A DNA stretch of 64,000 nt from Nocardia miyunensis NBRC 108239 (GCF_001613065.1 NZ_BDBQ01000028.1:53745-117744); one strand, 5' to 3'; shown: positions 21,272 through 29,488, counted from the first letter of the stretch. The notes: a model not told the origin generated them from the sequence alone. Made by a program: numbers and translations.

Positions 21272-22027
21272 ATGACCAACACGCAACCCACCCTGGTTTT
21301 CATTCCCTGCTTCTCCGGCGCCCCCTGGAGCGTCGATCAACTCGCCCCTTACGGTGATCTGCCGGTGCGCACCCTGCGCCTGCCCGAAGGCGTCGCCGAC
21401 ATGGAGGACTACGCCGATCATGTCGCCGTCGCGGTGGCCGACCTGGACGACTACGTGCTCGTCGGTGACTCCTTCGGCGCGAACATCGCCCTCGCGCTGG
21501 CCGTGCGACAGCCCGCGGGTCTGCGCGCGCTGGTGATGTCGGGCGGCTTCGCCGCCGACCCGGTCTCGTCGGCGCCATGGAAGGCGCTGATGCGCACCAT
21601 GGGCAAGCTGCGTGGACCGCTGTACCGGCAGATGGTGCTGCGCGCCCACGCGCACCGGCTGGCCTCGCCCTTCGACGGCGAAGGCCAAACCCCGTGGAAC
21701 GCGGCGCACAGTCGAAAGCTGTTCCTGGACAACACCCCTGCCTCCTCGTTCGGCGCGCGGGTGGTTGCGGCGCTGAACGCCGACTACGTCGCCGCCCTGC
21801 CCCGCGTGCAGGTGCCCACCCTGATCATCACCCCCGAGCATGACGAGCTCATCGGTGAAGAGGCCGCCACGATCATGCGGGAGGGCATCCCCGATTCCCG
21901 CGAAGTGGTGTTGCCGCGCACCGGTCACATGTTCCGGTTCTCCCACCCGGCCACCTACGCCGGTGTGGTGCGGACCTTCCTCGCCGAAACCGTCACCGAC
22001 GCGATGCCGGGCCATGCGGCGCGCTGA
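21272..22027 (+). CDS. alpha/beta hydrolase
   Basis: The 251-residue hydrolase has the nucleophile elbow VLVGDSFGANIAL (GxSxG as GDSFG), an Asp candidate in IITPEHDELIG and the catalytic His in LPRTGHMFRFSHP, in the usual order. The short cap region contains LYRQMVLRAHAHRL. The fold covers esterases, lipases, lactonases and haloperoxidase-like enzymes, so the substrate is open. It is first in an operon with a MarR gene that overlaps its end by 14 bases, under the palindrome at 21241. Confidence 0.9.
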   Translation: MTNTQPTLVFIPCFSGAPWSVDQLAPYGDLPVRTLRLPEGVADMEDYADHVAVAVADLDDYVLVGDSFGANIALALAVRQPAGLRALVMSGGFAADPVSSAPWKALMRTMGKLRGPLYRQMVLRAHAHRLASPFDGEGQTPWNAAHSRKLFLDNTPASSFGARVVAALNADYVAALPRVQVPTLIITPEHDELIGEEAATIMREGIPDSREVVLPRTGHMFRFSHPATYAGVVRTFLAETVTDAMPGHAAR

Positions 22028-22472
22028 ACATCTGCGCTTCGCGATCCTGGCCGCTCAACGCGAAGGCAACAGACTGCTCGCCCAAGCGCTCAAACCGCAC
22101 GGCATCACCCCCTCGCAGGCCGAGGTGCTGCGCCTGCTGCAACAACGAGGTCCCTTGTCGCTCAATGGAATCGGGCAATTACTGATCTGTGAGAGCGGCA
22201 ACAGTCCCAGCAGACTCGTCGACCGCTTGGTGGCCCTCGGCCTGGTCGATCGCCGCACGGCCACCGAGGACCGCCGCCACGTGGAAATCAGCCTCACCCC
22301 CGAAGGCAACCGAGTCGCAACGGCGGTCCACGAGGTCGAACAAAACCTCTACGCCATGATCGACGCCGTCGCCGAGGGGCACGACACCGATGCCCTGCTC
22401 GGCTTCGTCCACAGCTTCGTCGACGACCTACCCTCCGGACAGGCACTGGCCCGACGCCTCGACGAGGAATGA
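22014..22472 (+). CDS. MarR-family transcriptional regulator
   Basis: A 152-residue regulator is read from ATG 22014, inside the end of the hydrolase gene, so the two are translationally coupled. The winged HTH is QALKPHGITPSQAEVLRLLQ, GPLSLNGIGQLLICESGNSP, SRLVDRLVALGLVDRR and the wing TATEDRRHVEISLTPEG. Coupling to the hydrolase plus the perfect palindrome at 21241-21260 suggests autoregulation, with release by a ligand the hydrolase may process. Its stop codon coincides with the start of the tandem repeat array. Confidence 0.92.
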   Translation: MRRAEHLRFAILAAQREGNRLLAQALKPHGITPSQAEVLRLLQQRGPLSLNGIGQLLICESGNSPSRLVDRLVALGLVDRRTATEDRRHVEISLTPEGNRVATAVHEVEQNLYAMIDAVAEGHDTDALLGFVHSFVDDLPSGQALARRLDEE

Positions 22473-23140
22473 CAACCGCCCCGGCACTTCCAACTGGTGG
22501 GCGACACCTACCGCGCATCGGCGTGAGCGTGCGGTCGGTAGGCGCGGCGGGTCGGGCGACGGCTGACAACCGCCCCGCGCCTCCAACTCGTTGACGCCGC
22601 GCGCCTGCCGCGCATTGGCGTGAGCGCACGGTCGCTCGGTGCGCCGAGTCCGGATGACGGCTGACAATCACCCCGAACATCCAACTCGTGGGCGATACGC
22701 ACCTGCTACGCATTGGCGTGAGCGTGCAGTGGGTCGGCGCGTGGAGTCGGACGACGGCTGGCAACCGACCCGGCACGTCCAACTTGTGGGCGATACGTGC
22801 CTCCCGCGTCTCGGTGTGAGCGTGGGGTCGGTCGGCGCGCCGAGTCCGGACGACGGCTGACAGTTACCCCGCACGTCCAACTTGTGGGCGATGCGCACCT
22901 GCCGCGCATTGGCGTGAGCGTGCGGTGCGTCGGCGCGCGGAGTCGGATGACGGCTGGCAACCGACTCGGCACGTCCAACTTGTGGGCGATGCGCACCTCC
23001 CGCGCATTGGCGTGAGCGTGCGGTGCGTCGGCGCGGCGAGTCGGACGACGGCTGGCAACCGCCCGCTCCCCTAACTCGGGGGCGATACGCACCTAACATT
23101 CATCCACGTGAGCGCGCGGTGGGTCGGCGCGCCGAGTCAT
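22471..23140 (+). repeat. seven tandem ~97-bp repeats (MIRU/minisatellite-like)
   Basis: Seven head-to-tail units begin at 22471, 22565, 22663, 22760, 22859, 22956 and 23054 (lengths 94, 98, 97, 99, 97, 98 and about 87). Conserved blocks per unit include CGTCCAACTTGTGGGCGAT, GCGCATTGGCGTGAGCGTGC, GTCGGCGCG and GACGACGGCTG. Units 5 and 6 are the most alike; units 1 and 7 are the most diverged. The array starts at the MarR stop codon and ends at the cupin stop codon, filling the whole gap between two convergent genes. Unit lengths are not multiples of three, so it is not protein-coding. It is not a CRISPR, since the units are contiguous and have no spacers. Confidence 0.9.
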
Positions 23141-23517
23141 GCGATCCAGGCCGGGGTTCCTCGTGGTCCGGGCTCCCCGGGCACCCGGGCGATGGCGTTT
23201 GCGTGACCGCACACAAGTATGCGGGCGTCGGTCCGGGCGAAGATCTGACGCTCGAGGTCTGCGGGGATCACGACGGTGTCTCCGGAACGGACGTCTTCGC
23301 GCTGACCGTCGATGGCTACCGACAGCTCGCCATCGAGCACTGTCCAGATCTGCTCGGAGTCGAAGACGTGGAGCGGACCGGAGGCGCCTGCTCTCATTTC
23401 AACTTCCCACATCGAGAGCCCGGCGGTATCGCCGACGGTCGGCGACGCGAGGGTCGTCATCACGCCGGCCGGAGTCTCGGAGCGGCGACGTTCGGTTGTG
23501 CGAATTACAGGGGACAC
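23137..23517 (-). CDS. cupin-domain protein
   Basis: A 126-residue single-domain cupin. The two cupin motifs appear as GPLHVFDSEQIWTVLDGELS (with His and Glu metal candidates) and SGDTVVIPADLERQIFARTD. I start at GTG 23517 with GGAG upstream; the frame is open further to 23595 but would then cover the operator. Cupins of this size bind metals and act as sensors or small-molecule dioxygenases. It is divergent from a marR gene, and a palindrome lies between them. It is probably repressed by that regulator. Confidence 0.85.
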   Translation of the reverse strand: MSPVIRTTERRRSETPAGVMTTLASPTVGDTAGLSMWEVEMRAGASGPLHVFDSEQIWTVLDGELSVAIDGQREDVRSGDTVVIPADLERQIFARTDARILVCGHANAIARVPGEPGPRGTPAWIA

Positions 23518-23533
23518 GGCAAGCTCCGTCAAA

Positions 23534-23552
23534 TAGACAACATGGTTGTCTA
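23534..23552 (+). promoter_or_regulatory. palindromic operator between cupin and marR
   Basis: TAGACAAC ATG GTTGTCTA is a perfect 8-3-8 inverted repeat. A further half-site, GTTGTCT, lies at 23566-23572. The site sits 17 bases upstream of the cupin start and 42 bases before the divergent MarR start. It is probably the MarR binding site controlling both. Confidence 0.75.
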
Positions 23553-23593
23553 GATAGTACACCCGGTTGTCTTTTCTGTGCGAACATGTATGC

Positions 23594-24064
23594 ATGCCTT
23601 CCGGTGAGCGTGCGGGTTTCGAGCTTCCATTCCTGCTGCTCGGGGCGTTCAGGTACCTGATCGATGAGCTGCACGGCGCGCTGGCCGAGAGCGGCCACGG
23701 CGACGCTCGCCCTCTTCATGGGTTCGCGCTTCAGGCGATCGGCCCCGAGGGCACCACGGCATCGGAGCTGGGGCGGCGGCTCGGAGTCAGCAAGCAGGCG
23801 GCCGCGAAGACGGTCGCCTCACTGGAGCGAGTTGGCTACGTCTGCCGAGAGCCGGATCCCAGGGACGCTCGCGCTGTTCGTCTGCTGCGTACTGCGCGCG
23901 GCGAGGAGATGCTGTCGTTGAGCGCCGTGTTCTTCGAGTCCTACCGCAGGCGTCTCGCCCAATCCCTCGGACGCCAGCGTCTCGCCGAGCTCGAAGACGA
24001 TCTCCAACGGATGGCCGGGTCGCCCGGTGACTGGTTGCGCGGCATCCCGGGCTGGATGACATGA
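23594..24064 (+). CDS. MarR-family regulator of the cupin gene
   Basis: The 156-residue protein has a winged HTH: LHGFALQAIGPEGTTASELG, RRLGVSKQAAAKTVASLERV and the wing REPDPRDARAVRLLRTARG. The N-terminal helix (FELPFLLLGAFRYLIDEL) and the C-terminal helices would form the dimer. ATG 23594 is chosen over ATG 23567, which falls inside the operator half-site. The divergent arrangement with the cupin gene across a perfect palindrome is the classical MarR design. Confidence 0.9.
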   Translation: MPSGERAGFELPFLLLGAFRYLIDELHGALAESGHGDARPLHGFALQAIGPEGTTASELGRRLGVSKQAAAKTVASLERVGYVCREPDPRDARAVRLLRTARGEEMLSLSAVFFESYRRRLAQSLGRQRLAELEDDLQRMAGSPGDWLRGIPGWMT

Positions 24065-24384
24065 GCTGGTCGCGCAGTGCCCGAAGCACGTTGGTGACAC
24101 CTTCGGTGCGGTGCCGATGACCCTGCTGTCGTGGGTTCGATTGGGCGGAAACGTGATGGGCGGAGCGTCGCGTCGGGGTGGAGCGGATTGTGAAATGCGC
24201 CCTCGAGCGCAATGGGGGAGCCGGGGTGGATGTGGGTTGGGTCGTGGAGTGTCTGCGGTGAGTGATTCGGGTCGACTGGAGAGCGTCGCGCCGTGCCGCG
24301 GGCAGGTTGTGAAGTGCTCGCGCTGAGCGCAATTGCCTGAATAGGCGTTCGGCCGGGCGGGTGTGTGTGACAAGCTGATCTCTC
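24065..24384 (+). other. gene-free region with an imperfect direct repeat
   Basis: No gene is supported in these 320 bases. Two segments about 60 bases long resemble each other at an offset of 118-119: GAGCGTCGCG at 24163 and 24281, followed by TTGTGAAATGC at 24188 and TTGTGAAGTGC at 24307, each ending near GAGCGCAAT. The promoter of the downstream membrane-protein gene should lie at the right end. Confidence 0.5.
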
Positions 24385-25521
24385 GTGATCGGCGCACAGA
24401 AGATGAGGATTCGGTGGCGGCCCGAGGCCGGGCGGCTGGTGACGTTGATGGCTGTCGCGTTCGGGATGACCGTTGTGATCACGCGGCTGTATCTGATGGC
24501 GTCGGGGTATCCGAAGATCGGTGGGAGCGTTTATCACATCGCGCATGCGCTGTTCGGTGGTCTGCTGCTGGTGATTTCATGTCTGTTGTTGCTGATGTCC
24601 TCGGGGCGGACGGCGATGACCTGGGCATCGCTGTTGTCGGGGGTGGGGCTGGGACTGTTCATCGATGAGGTGGGCAAGTTCATCACTACGGACAACAACT
24701 ACTTCTTTCCGCTGGCCGCGCCGATCATCTATCTGGCTTTTCTGCTGACCGTCGCGGTGGCGCGGATGTCGGCGCGGCGTCGGACCGTGCACCCGGAGCT
24801 GGCGTTGGGAGCGATCACCGAGGAGGTCGGCCAGTTCGTCGGCAGCCGGATGAACGCCCAGCGGCGTGCGGAGTTGCTCGCCGAACTCCGTGCCATCGAT
24901 CCGGATGGCTGTGGTCCCGAACATCGCGAACTCGTTGTCGCACTGAATGATTACCTGCGTGCGCTGCCCTGCGACACCGAGCCCGAGCTGGAACGGCGGC
25001 TGACCCGGATCGGGGTCTCGATCGAGAAGAGGTTCCTGCCGCTGCCGGTGTTGCGCGTCGTGCTGATCACGGTGCTGATCGCGCACGGGGTCTGGTCGCT
25101 GTTGCGGCTGGTGCTGGCCGGTGTGGTGATCGCCGGTTGGCATTCACACTGGCACGAGATCGACCGGATGCTCGACCTCACCCAGGGACACGGCTGGAAG
25201 TCACTGGTGGCCTTGGCAATTGCCGCCGTCGCCGAACTAGCGGTCGGCATCGGCTGCGCGGTCGGCGCGGCGGCATGGTTGCGCGGGGACGAGGAACTCG
25301 GTGTGCGCCTTGCCATCTGGTCCGACGTGGTGTCGCTGACCGTGGTGAATGTGCTGGCCAGTTACTTCAGTCAATTCCTCACGGTCTTCACCGCGATCGC
25401 CGAGGCGCTGCTGCTCTGGGCGCTGGTGCGTTACCGCGACCGGCGCGCCAGGCAGCTGCGGGCCGAGGCGGACGAGCGGCCCGACGATGCGGCGAACGAA
25501 CCGGCCACTGCCGCATCGTGA
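24385..25521 (+). CDS. multi-spanning membrane protein of unknown function
   Basis: A 378-residue protein from GTG 24385 (ATG 24403 is possible). I count about seven hydrophobic segments: two near the N-terminus (LVTLMAVAFGMTVVITRLYL; ALFGGLLLVISCLLLLM), then LLSGVGLGLFIDEVGKFI and PIIYLAFLLTVAV, a cytoplasmic domain at about residues 130-210, and three more (LRVVLITVLIAHGVWSLLRL onward) before a charged tail. IDEVGKFITTDNNYFFPLA is a distinctive conserved-looking motif within the membrane region. I do not recognise a named family and no neighbour suggests a role. Confidence 0.75.
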   Translation: MIGAQKMRIRWRPEAGRLVTLMAVAFGMTVVITRLYLMASGYPKIGGSVYHIAHALFGGLLLVISCLLLLMSSGRTAMTWASLLSGVGLGLFIDEVGKFITTDNNYFFPLAAPIIYLAFLLTVAVARMSARRRTVHPELALGAITEEVGQFVGSRMNAQRRAELLAELRAIDPDGCGPEHRELVVALNDYLRALPCDTEPELERRLTRIGVSIEKRFLPLPVLRVVLITVLIAHGVWSLLRLVLAGVVIAGWHSHWHEIDRMLDLTQGHGWKSLVALAIAAVAELAVGIGCAVGAAAWLRGDEELGVRLAIWSDVVSLTVVNVLASYFSQFLTVFTAIAEALLLWALVRYRDRRARQLRAEADERPDDAANEPATAAS

Positions 25522-25635
25522 TTCCAGATTCGAATATCCGCGCGGCCCCGCGCCGACTGTCGAGCCCATCAGTGAGTTCGCGAAGCTGTTCACATGCTTC
25601 CGTGCTGTGACCCTAAACCGAATGCTCAGCTCATG

Positions 25636-25662
25636 CACCCGGTCCGCTCGGCGGACCGGGTG
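25636..25662 (-). terminator. probable terminator hairpin between convergent genes
   Basis: CACCCGGTCCGC pairs perfectly with GCGGACCGGGTG across a TCG loop (12-bp stem). It lies 17 bases beyond the DUF397 gene end and 115 bases beyond the membrane-protein gene, and could serve both. Confidence 0.6.
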
Positions 25663-25679
25663 AGGTGCGGCGGAACTTC

Positions 25680-25874
25680 TCAGGCATCGTCATTCACCTT
25701 GGCCACGAAGGAATCCCACTCGCACGGCGTGAAGATCAGTGCCGGGCCGGTCGGGTTCTTGGAGTCGCGTACGCCGACCATGCCGCCGTCGAGGTGAGCA
25801 ACTTCCACACAATCTCCGCCGGTGTTGCTTCGGCTGCTTTTGAACCACGTCGCGGTGGATAGGTCGATGCTCAT
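25680..25874 (-). CDS. DUF397 protein
   Basis: A 64-residue protein of the DUF397 family: TWFKSSRSNTGGDCVEVAHL, then VGVRDSKNPTGPALIFTPCE followed by WDSFVAKV. In actinomycetes these small proteins are almost always paired with an XRE-DUF5753 regulator, as here, where the start overlaps the regulator's stop by four bases. In studied Streptomyces pairs (BldB- and WhiJ-like systems) the partner affects development. That link is by family only. Confidence 0.95.
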   Translation of the reverse strand: MSIDLSTATWFKSSRSNTGGDCVEVAHLDGGMVGVRDSKNPTGPALIFTPCEWDSFVAKVNDDA

Positions 25875-26752
25875 GCTGCGTACTCCTCTTCGATCTGTTG
25901 CAGCAGTTCCCTGGAGTGCGGCTCGTCCAGCGCCGCTGCTTCGATAGCCGCCAGCGCCTTCTGATACAGCTCGATCTCGGCTGGCTTGTCCAGATACAGT
26001 GCCCCAGAGTAACTCTCGATGAAGACGACCGGTGGTTGGACCAGTGACGGGTTCAGATGTTTCGGGAATTCGAGCATCACGAATGATCCGGTCTGAAGCC
26101 CGAGGAAACCTTCGACCGTCAAGGGAACGATTCGCACGGATATGTTGGGTAGTTTGCTCAGCTCGTAAAGATGGTGCACTTGAGATCGCATTACCGAAGC
26201 GCCGCCGATCCGATGACGCAGTGTCGCCTCGCTGATCAACACTTCCAGTTCCAATGGATCCTTCGAATTACTCAGTCGCGCTTGGCGTATATCGAGCACT
26301 TCGAGGTGCTGCTCGAATTGCTCGCCGCTCACCGCTGGCAAGTAGTCCCGCGCCATTGCGCGTCGATAGTCAGCTGTTTGTGCAAGTCCCGGTATCAGTG
26401 TGAGTTGGAACGACGTGATTCGACTCGCCGCTGCCTCCAGGCTCATGAACAGATCTCGATTGAGGAAAATCGCACTGCTGTAGGACTGCCACCAGCCGTC
26501 CTTGCGGGACTCATCAGCCAGCCACAGGAGGTTGTCGAGGTCCTCGCCTTCGACCTCGTAGACGCGGCAGAGGGCGCGGATGGTCGGCTTCTTGACCTCC
26601 GAGGTTCGTCCGTTCTCCAAGCGCCACAGGGTTTGTCGGCCGATCTCGGCGAGTTCGGCGGCGGCGTCGCGGCTGAGGTTGGCGGCCTCTCGCAACTCGA
26701 CCAGCCGTCTGGCGAGCAGCCTGCGTGGCACGGTGGTCGCTTCGATCGTCAT
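25871..26752 (-). CDS. XRE-family regulator with DUF5753 domain
   Basis: A 293-residue WhiJ-like regulator. The N-terminal XRE HTH covers about residues 9-60 (LLARRLVELREAANLSRDAA, ELAEIGRQTLWRLENGRTSE). DUF5753 fills the remainder: GWWQSYSSAI, LIPGLAQTADYRRAMARDYL, RQARLSN, and near the end VVFIESYSGALYLDKPAEIE. It is coupled to the DUF397 gene by an ATGA overlap. A truncated paralogue lies 370 bases away on the other strand (27123-27419), so this patch may be a site of repeated gene gain. Confidence 0.95.
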   Translation of the reverse strand: MTIEATTVPRRLLARRLVELREAANLSRDAAAELAEIGRQTLWRLENGRTSEVKKPTIRALCRVYEVEGEDLDNLLWLADESRKDGWWQSYSSAIFLNRDLFMSLEAAASRITSFQLTLIPGLAQTADYRRAMARDYLPAVSGEQFEQHLEVLDIRQARLSNSKDPLELEVLISEATLRHRIGGASVMRSQVHHLYELSKLPNISVRIVPLTVEGFLGLQTGSFVMLEFPKHLNPSLVQPPVVFIESYSGALYLDKPAEIELYQKALAAIEAAALDEPHSRELLQQIEEEYAA

Positions 26753-26940
26753 GAGGCCCCCTTTGGCTGTGACTGTTGCATTCAGATTGATTGGAACGTT
26801 TTCTTTTGGCGACGAATGTCATTGGCTCGGCCCCAAGCTAGCACGATTCGGTGTGTACTCGATGTGTGCCGGATGGCGTGCGAATCAGCAAGCACCGGTC
26901 GAACATTCGTCTGCAAACTACGTCTTCGGAGAGTGCTGCC

Positions 26941-27126
26941 ATGACTGTAATGACTACCACCGACAAACTCGAAACCCGACCGGATACCCGGCGCGATCGG
27001 CCGAACATCGGTGCTGCCGGGGAGCCCGCGACTATCCGTGCTGGAATTCGCCAGACGGGTATTCCCGAGCGAAAACGTCGCTCGGCGAACACGGCTGAAA
27101 CATATGTGCGCGAGGTGAACCAGTGA
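26941..27126 (+). CDS. small hypothetical protein upstream of the truncated XRE gene
   Basis: A 61-residue ORF from ATG 26941 (MTVMTTTDKLETRPDTRRDR onward) is rich in Arg, Thr and Pro and probably disordered. Its stop overlaps the following GTG start (GTGA at 27123), which supports translation. No family is recognised. The neighbouring reading frame is a decayed regulator, so this ORF may also be a remnant. Confidence 0.4.
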   Translation: MTVMTTTDKLETRPDTRRDRPNIGAAGEPATIRAGIRQTGIPERKRRSANTAETYVREVNQ

Positions 27127-27419
27127 CCGGATCGACCCTCGCCCGGCGATCTCCGGGCCGCCGCCTACGCAAGCTCCGAGACGCGGCCGGGGTGCGCCAG
27201 GCCGCCGCCGCACGGGCGGCCGAGCTGTCCCCGCAATCCATCGGCCGCCTCGAATCCCCGATCATCCACGTGGAGGGCCACACCGGCTCGCTCTACCTCG
27301 AACGCGACTGCGACCTCGCCCCCTACTGCCATGCCCTCACCGATCTGAATCGCGTTGCCGTGGGCGAAGAGAACTCCAGAGCCCTGGTGACTCAGGTCGC
27401 CGTGGGATACCGGTCATGA
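27123..27419 (+). pseudogene. XRE-DUF5753 regulator with large internal deletion
   Basis: The 98-codon frame joins the two ends of an XRE-DUF5753 protein. Residues 5-44 (LARRSPGRRLRKLRDAAGVR, QAAAARAAELSPQSIGRLES) are the HTH. Then PIIHVEGHTGSLYLERDCDL follows directly, which aligns with the C-terminal VVFIESYSGALYLDKPAEIE of the intact paralogue at 25871. About 190 residues of the middle are missing and the frame is kept. The product would keep most of the HTH but lack nearly all of the ligand/dimer domain. It may be non-functional or a competing DNA-binding fragment. Confidence 0.75.
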
Positions 27420-27483
27420 CCCGTCGCGACCTGCTCCGGATTCTCACGACTGAGATAGTCGGAGACTACCGTCATGATCCGTT

Positions 27484-28100
27484 TCAATGTGCGTGATCGT
27501 CGAGGACGGCGCTCGCCCAGTCCTCTGGGCGCAGAGCCTTTCGGAGGCCTGAACCACGTTGTCCTGGAAGGTGTCCGGTCCCCCTAATGGCCCGTGCTGG
27601 TGCCACCTGGGCGAGGTTCCGCGCGCGTGGACTGAGCGGATGGACGCGACTGTCGGCCTGATCGAAAGCCCGCCGATTCGTCGAGATCGACAGGACCACC
27701 AGGTCGGTGCGTCGGGAACTGTCTCCGATGAGGTCGCTGACCCCGCCGAGAGGAATCAGTAGGTGCCGTGCGAAGCGTTCGCGCGGCTCTCGGCCGGGCT
27801 GCCGGAATTCACCTCCGGGGCAGCCGACCAGTCTTCGAACACCAAGTGAGCCAATTCGTGTGCCAGAGTGCTTCGTTGGCGCATCGGCCGCCGAGTGCGA
27901 GCCACCGCGACGTACGGTCGGCCCATTTCCCCCCGCTTCATCGTCATGCCGTGCTGATCGACCTCCGTATCGAGTACTGCGACGTCGGCGCTGGTGGTTT
28001 GCTCGATCAGCGTCACCAGATCGCCGAGCGGATGGAATCCGAGATCATGGTCGGTCCGGAAGCGCTCTGCGGCTTCCCGTCCCTCGGATTCGGCGCTCAT
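27484..28100 (-). pseudogene. ImmA/IrrE-family metallopeptidase, frameshifted
   Basis: From ATG 28100 the frame encodes the metallopeptidase core with the zinc motif in STLAHELAHLVFED (HExxH) and stops at 27756 after 114 codons. One base appears to be missing between 27774 and 27775. Restoring it turns the end of the frame into RANAFARHLLIPLGGVSDLI, the expected IrrE continuation, and leaves an open frame to 27484 (about 205 residues). The last 60 residues after DLVVLS do not look like the family, so further decay is likely. IrrE/ImmA proteins cleave XRE-type repressors. The loss could be a true mutation or a sequence error. Confidence 0.75.
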
Positions 28101-28303
28101 CCGACCGGGTCGATGCCCTGGTCGTCCAGGAAGGCATCCAGCTCGAGGAAATGGAGCAGTTGCTGATACATGGAGTCCATCGCGGCACCGTTCGCCGCGC
28201 GAGCGGCGCACCGCACCTGCCCGGAAACCGGCGAAGAACCCGTAAGTTCCTGCAGGAGAAAGCCTGTGGCATTCGCGATGGTGACTGATTCAGGGGAGCG
28301 ATA
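28097..28303 (-). pseudogene. 5'-truncated gene coupled to the IrrE-like gene
   Basis: An open minus-strand frame (ESVTIANATGFLLQELTGSS, later MDSMYQQLLHFLELDAFLDD) ends in a TGA that overlaps the IrrE start codon (ATGA at 28097-28100). That overlap suggests a true upstream gene of the operon. The frame begins right after a stop at 28304-28306 and has no good start codon except GTG 28216 or ATG 28180, so the 5' end is missing. In related loci the partner is usually an XRE regulator, which cannot be confirmed here. Confidence 0.4.
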
Positions 28304-28353
28304 TCAGCAGGCCGAGGCAATGGGGTGACTTTGCGATCGCGCGGATTTCACAT

Positions 28354-28393
28354 CACGGGCCGCTGACTCGCTCAGGCAAGCCAGCGGCCCGTG
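28354..28393 (-). terminator. pfkA terminator hairpin
   Basis: CACGGGCCGCTG pairs perfectly with CAGCGGCCCGTG (12-bp stem, 16-base loop). It begins 14 bases beyond the pfkA stop on the minus strand. Confidence 0.65.
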
Positions 28394-28407
28394 GAGAGGA
28401 GGGACGA

Positions 28408-29439
28408 CTACCCGAAGAACGCCGCGGCCTCCCCATGCCTATGTGCCGGAACGAGTTTGAGTTGTTTGGTGGCTTCGGAGAGGGGGACGAGGTCTATTTC
28501 GCTGCCGTGCAGGGCGACCATCTGGCCGAATTGGCCGTCGTGGACGGCTTCGGTGGCGTGGACGCCGAAGCGGGTGGCGAGGATGCGGTCGAAGGCGGTG
28601 GGGGTGCCGCCGCGCTGGACGTGGCCCAGGACGGTGGTGCGGACCTCCTTGCCGATGCGGCGTTCGATCTCCACGCCGAGCTGGTGGGCCACGCCGGTGA
28701 AACGTTCGTGACCGTATTCGTCGATTCCACCCTGGCGCAGCGCGAACGAGCCCTCGCCGGGTTTCGCGCCCTCGGCCACGACGCAGATGAAATGCGAATC
28801 ACCGCGCTGGAAGCGACGTTTGATCATCGTGCACACCTCGTCGACGTCGAAGGGCACCTCGGGGACCAGCGTCAGGTGTGCGCCCGCCGCGATGCCGGCG
28901 TTCATCGCGATCCACCCGGCGTGGCGGCCCATCACCTCCACCAGCATGACGCGCTGATGGGATTCGGCGGTGGTGTGCAGGCGGTCGATGGCGTCGGTGG
29001 CGATGGTGACGGCGGTGTCGTGGCCGAAAGTGGTGTCGGTGCAATCGATGTCGTTATCGATGGTCTTGGGCACGCCGACCACCGGGACGCCCTCGTCGGC
29101 CAGCCAGCTGCCCGCGGTGAGCGTGCCCTCGCCGCCGATCGGGATGAGCGCGTCGATGCCGTTGTCGTCCAAGGTCTGCTTGATCCGGCCCAGGCCGTCG
29201 CGCAGCACATCCGGATTGGTGCGCGCGGTGCCGAGCATGGTGCCGCCCTTGGTGAGCAGCCGGTCGGTGCGATCGTCGTTGTGGATGTGGATCTTGCGAT
29301 CCTCGAGTAGTCCACGCCAGCCGTCCTGGAACCCGACGACCGCGTCCCCGTAGCGGCCGTTCGCGGTGCGGACGACGGCTCGGATCACGGCGTTGAGTCC
29401 GGGGCAGTCTCCGCCTCCGGTCAAGACTCCGATGCGCAT
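28408..29439 (-). CDS. pfkA: 6-phosphofructokinase
   Basis: The 343-residue enzyme phosphorylates fructose 6-phosphate in glycolysis; the length equals my recollection of M. tuberculosis PfkA. Motifs are [20 protein letters not shown] (nucleotide site), GGEGTL, the catalytic PKTIDND and [10 protein letters not shown] (sugar site). At the two positions that separate ATP from PPi enzymes it has Gly in GGEG and Lys in PKTIDND. That combination is typical of actinobacterial ATP-dependent members. In M. tuberculosis pfkA is, as I recall, in the gatC-gatA-pfkA-gatB operon on the same strand. Here it is inverted and separated from both. Confidence 0.97.
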   Translation of the reverse strand: MRIGVLTGGGDCPGLNAVIRAVVRTANGRYGDAVVGFQDGWRGLLEDRKIHIHNDDRTDRLLTKGGTMLGTARTNPDVLRDGLGRIKQTLDDNGIDALIPIGGEGTLTAGSWLADEGVPVVGVPKTIDNDIDCTDTTFGHDTAVTIATDAIDRLHTTAESHQRVMLVEVMGRHAGWIAMNAGIAAGAHLTLVPEVPFDVDEVCTMIKRRFQRGDSHFICVVAEGAKPGEGSFALRQGGIDEYGHERFTGVAHQLGVEIERRIGKEVRTTVLGHVQRGGTPTAFDRILATRFGVHATEAVHDGQFGQMVALHGSEIDLVPLSEATKQLKLVPAHRHGEAAAFFG

Positions 29440-29488
29440 GCCACATATCTTGCCCTATTCGCGGCCTCCGCTGCGCTGCGGCGGGTGT

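Noticed and set aside
22294..23092. Arg/Pro-rich minus-strand frames within the tandem repeats
   Set aside because: Unit lengths vary by non-multiples of three, so no frame is maintained across the array.
22471..23140. CRISPR array
   Set aside because: Units are contiguous, about 97 bp, imperfect and without unique spacers; no cas genes are nearby.
28408..29439. PPi-dependent phosphofructokinase
   Set aside because: Lys in PKTIDND is shared with PPi enzymes, but the GGEG motif keeps Gly at the ATP-determining position, as in actinobacterial ATP enzymes.
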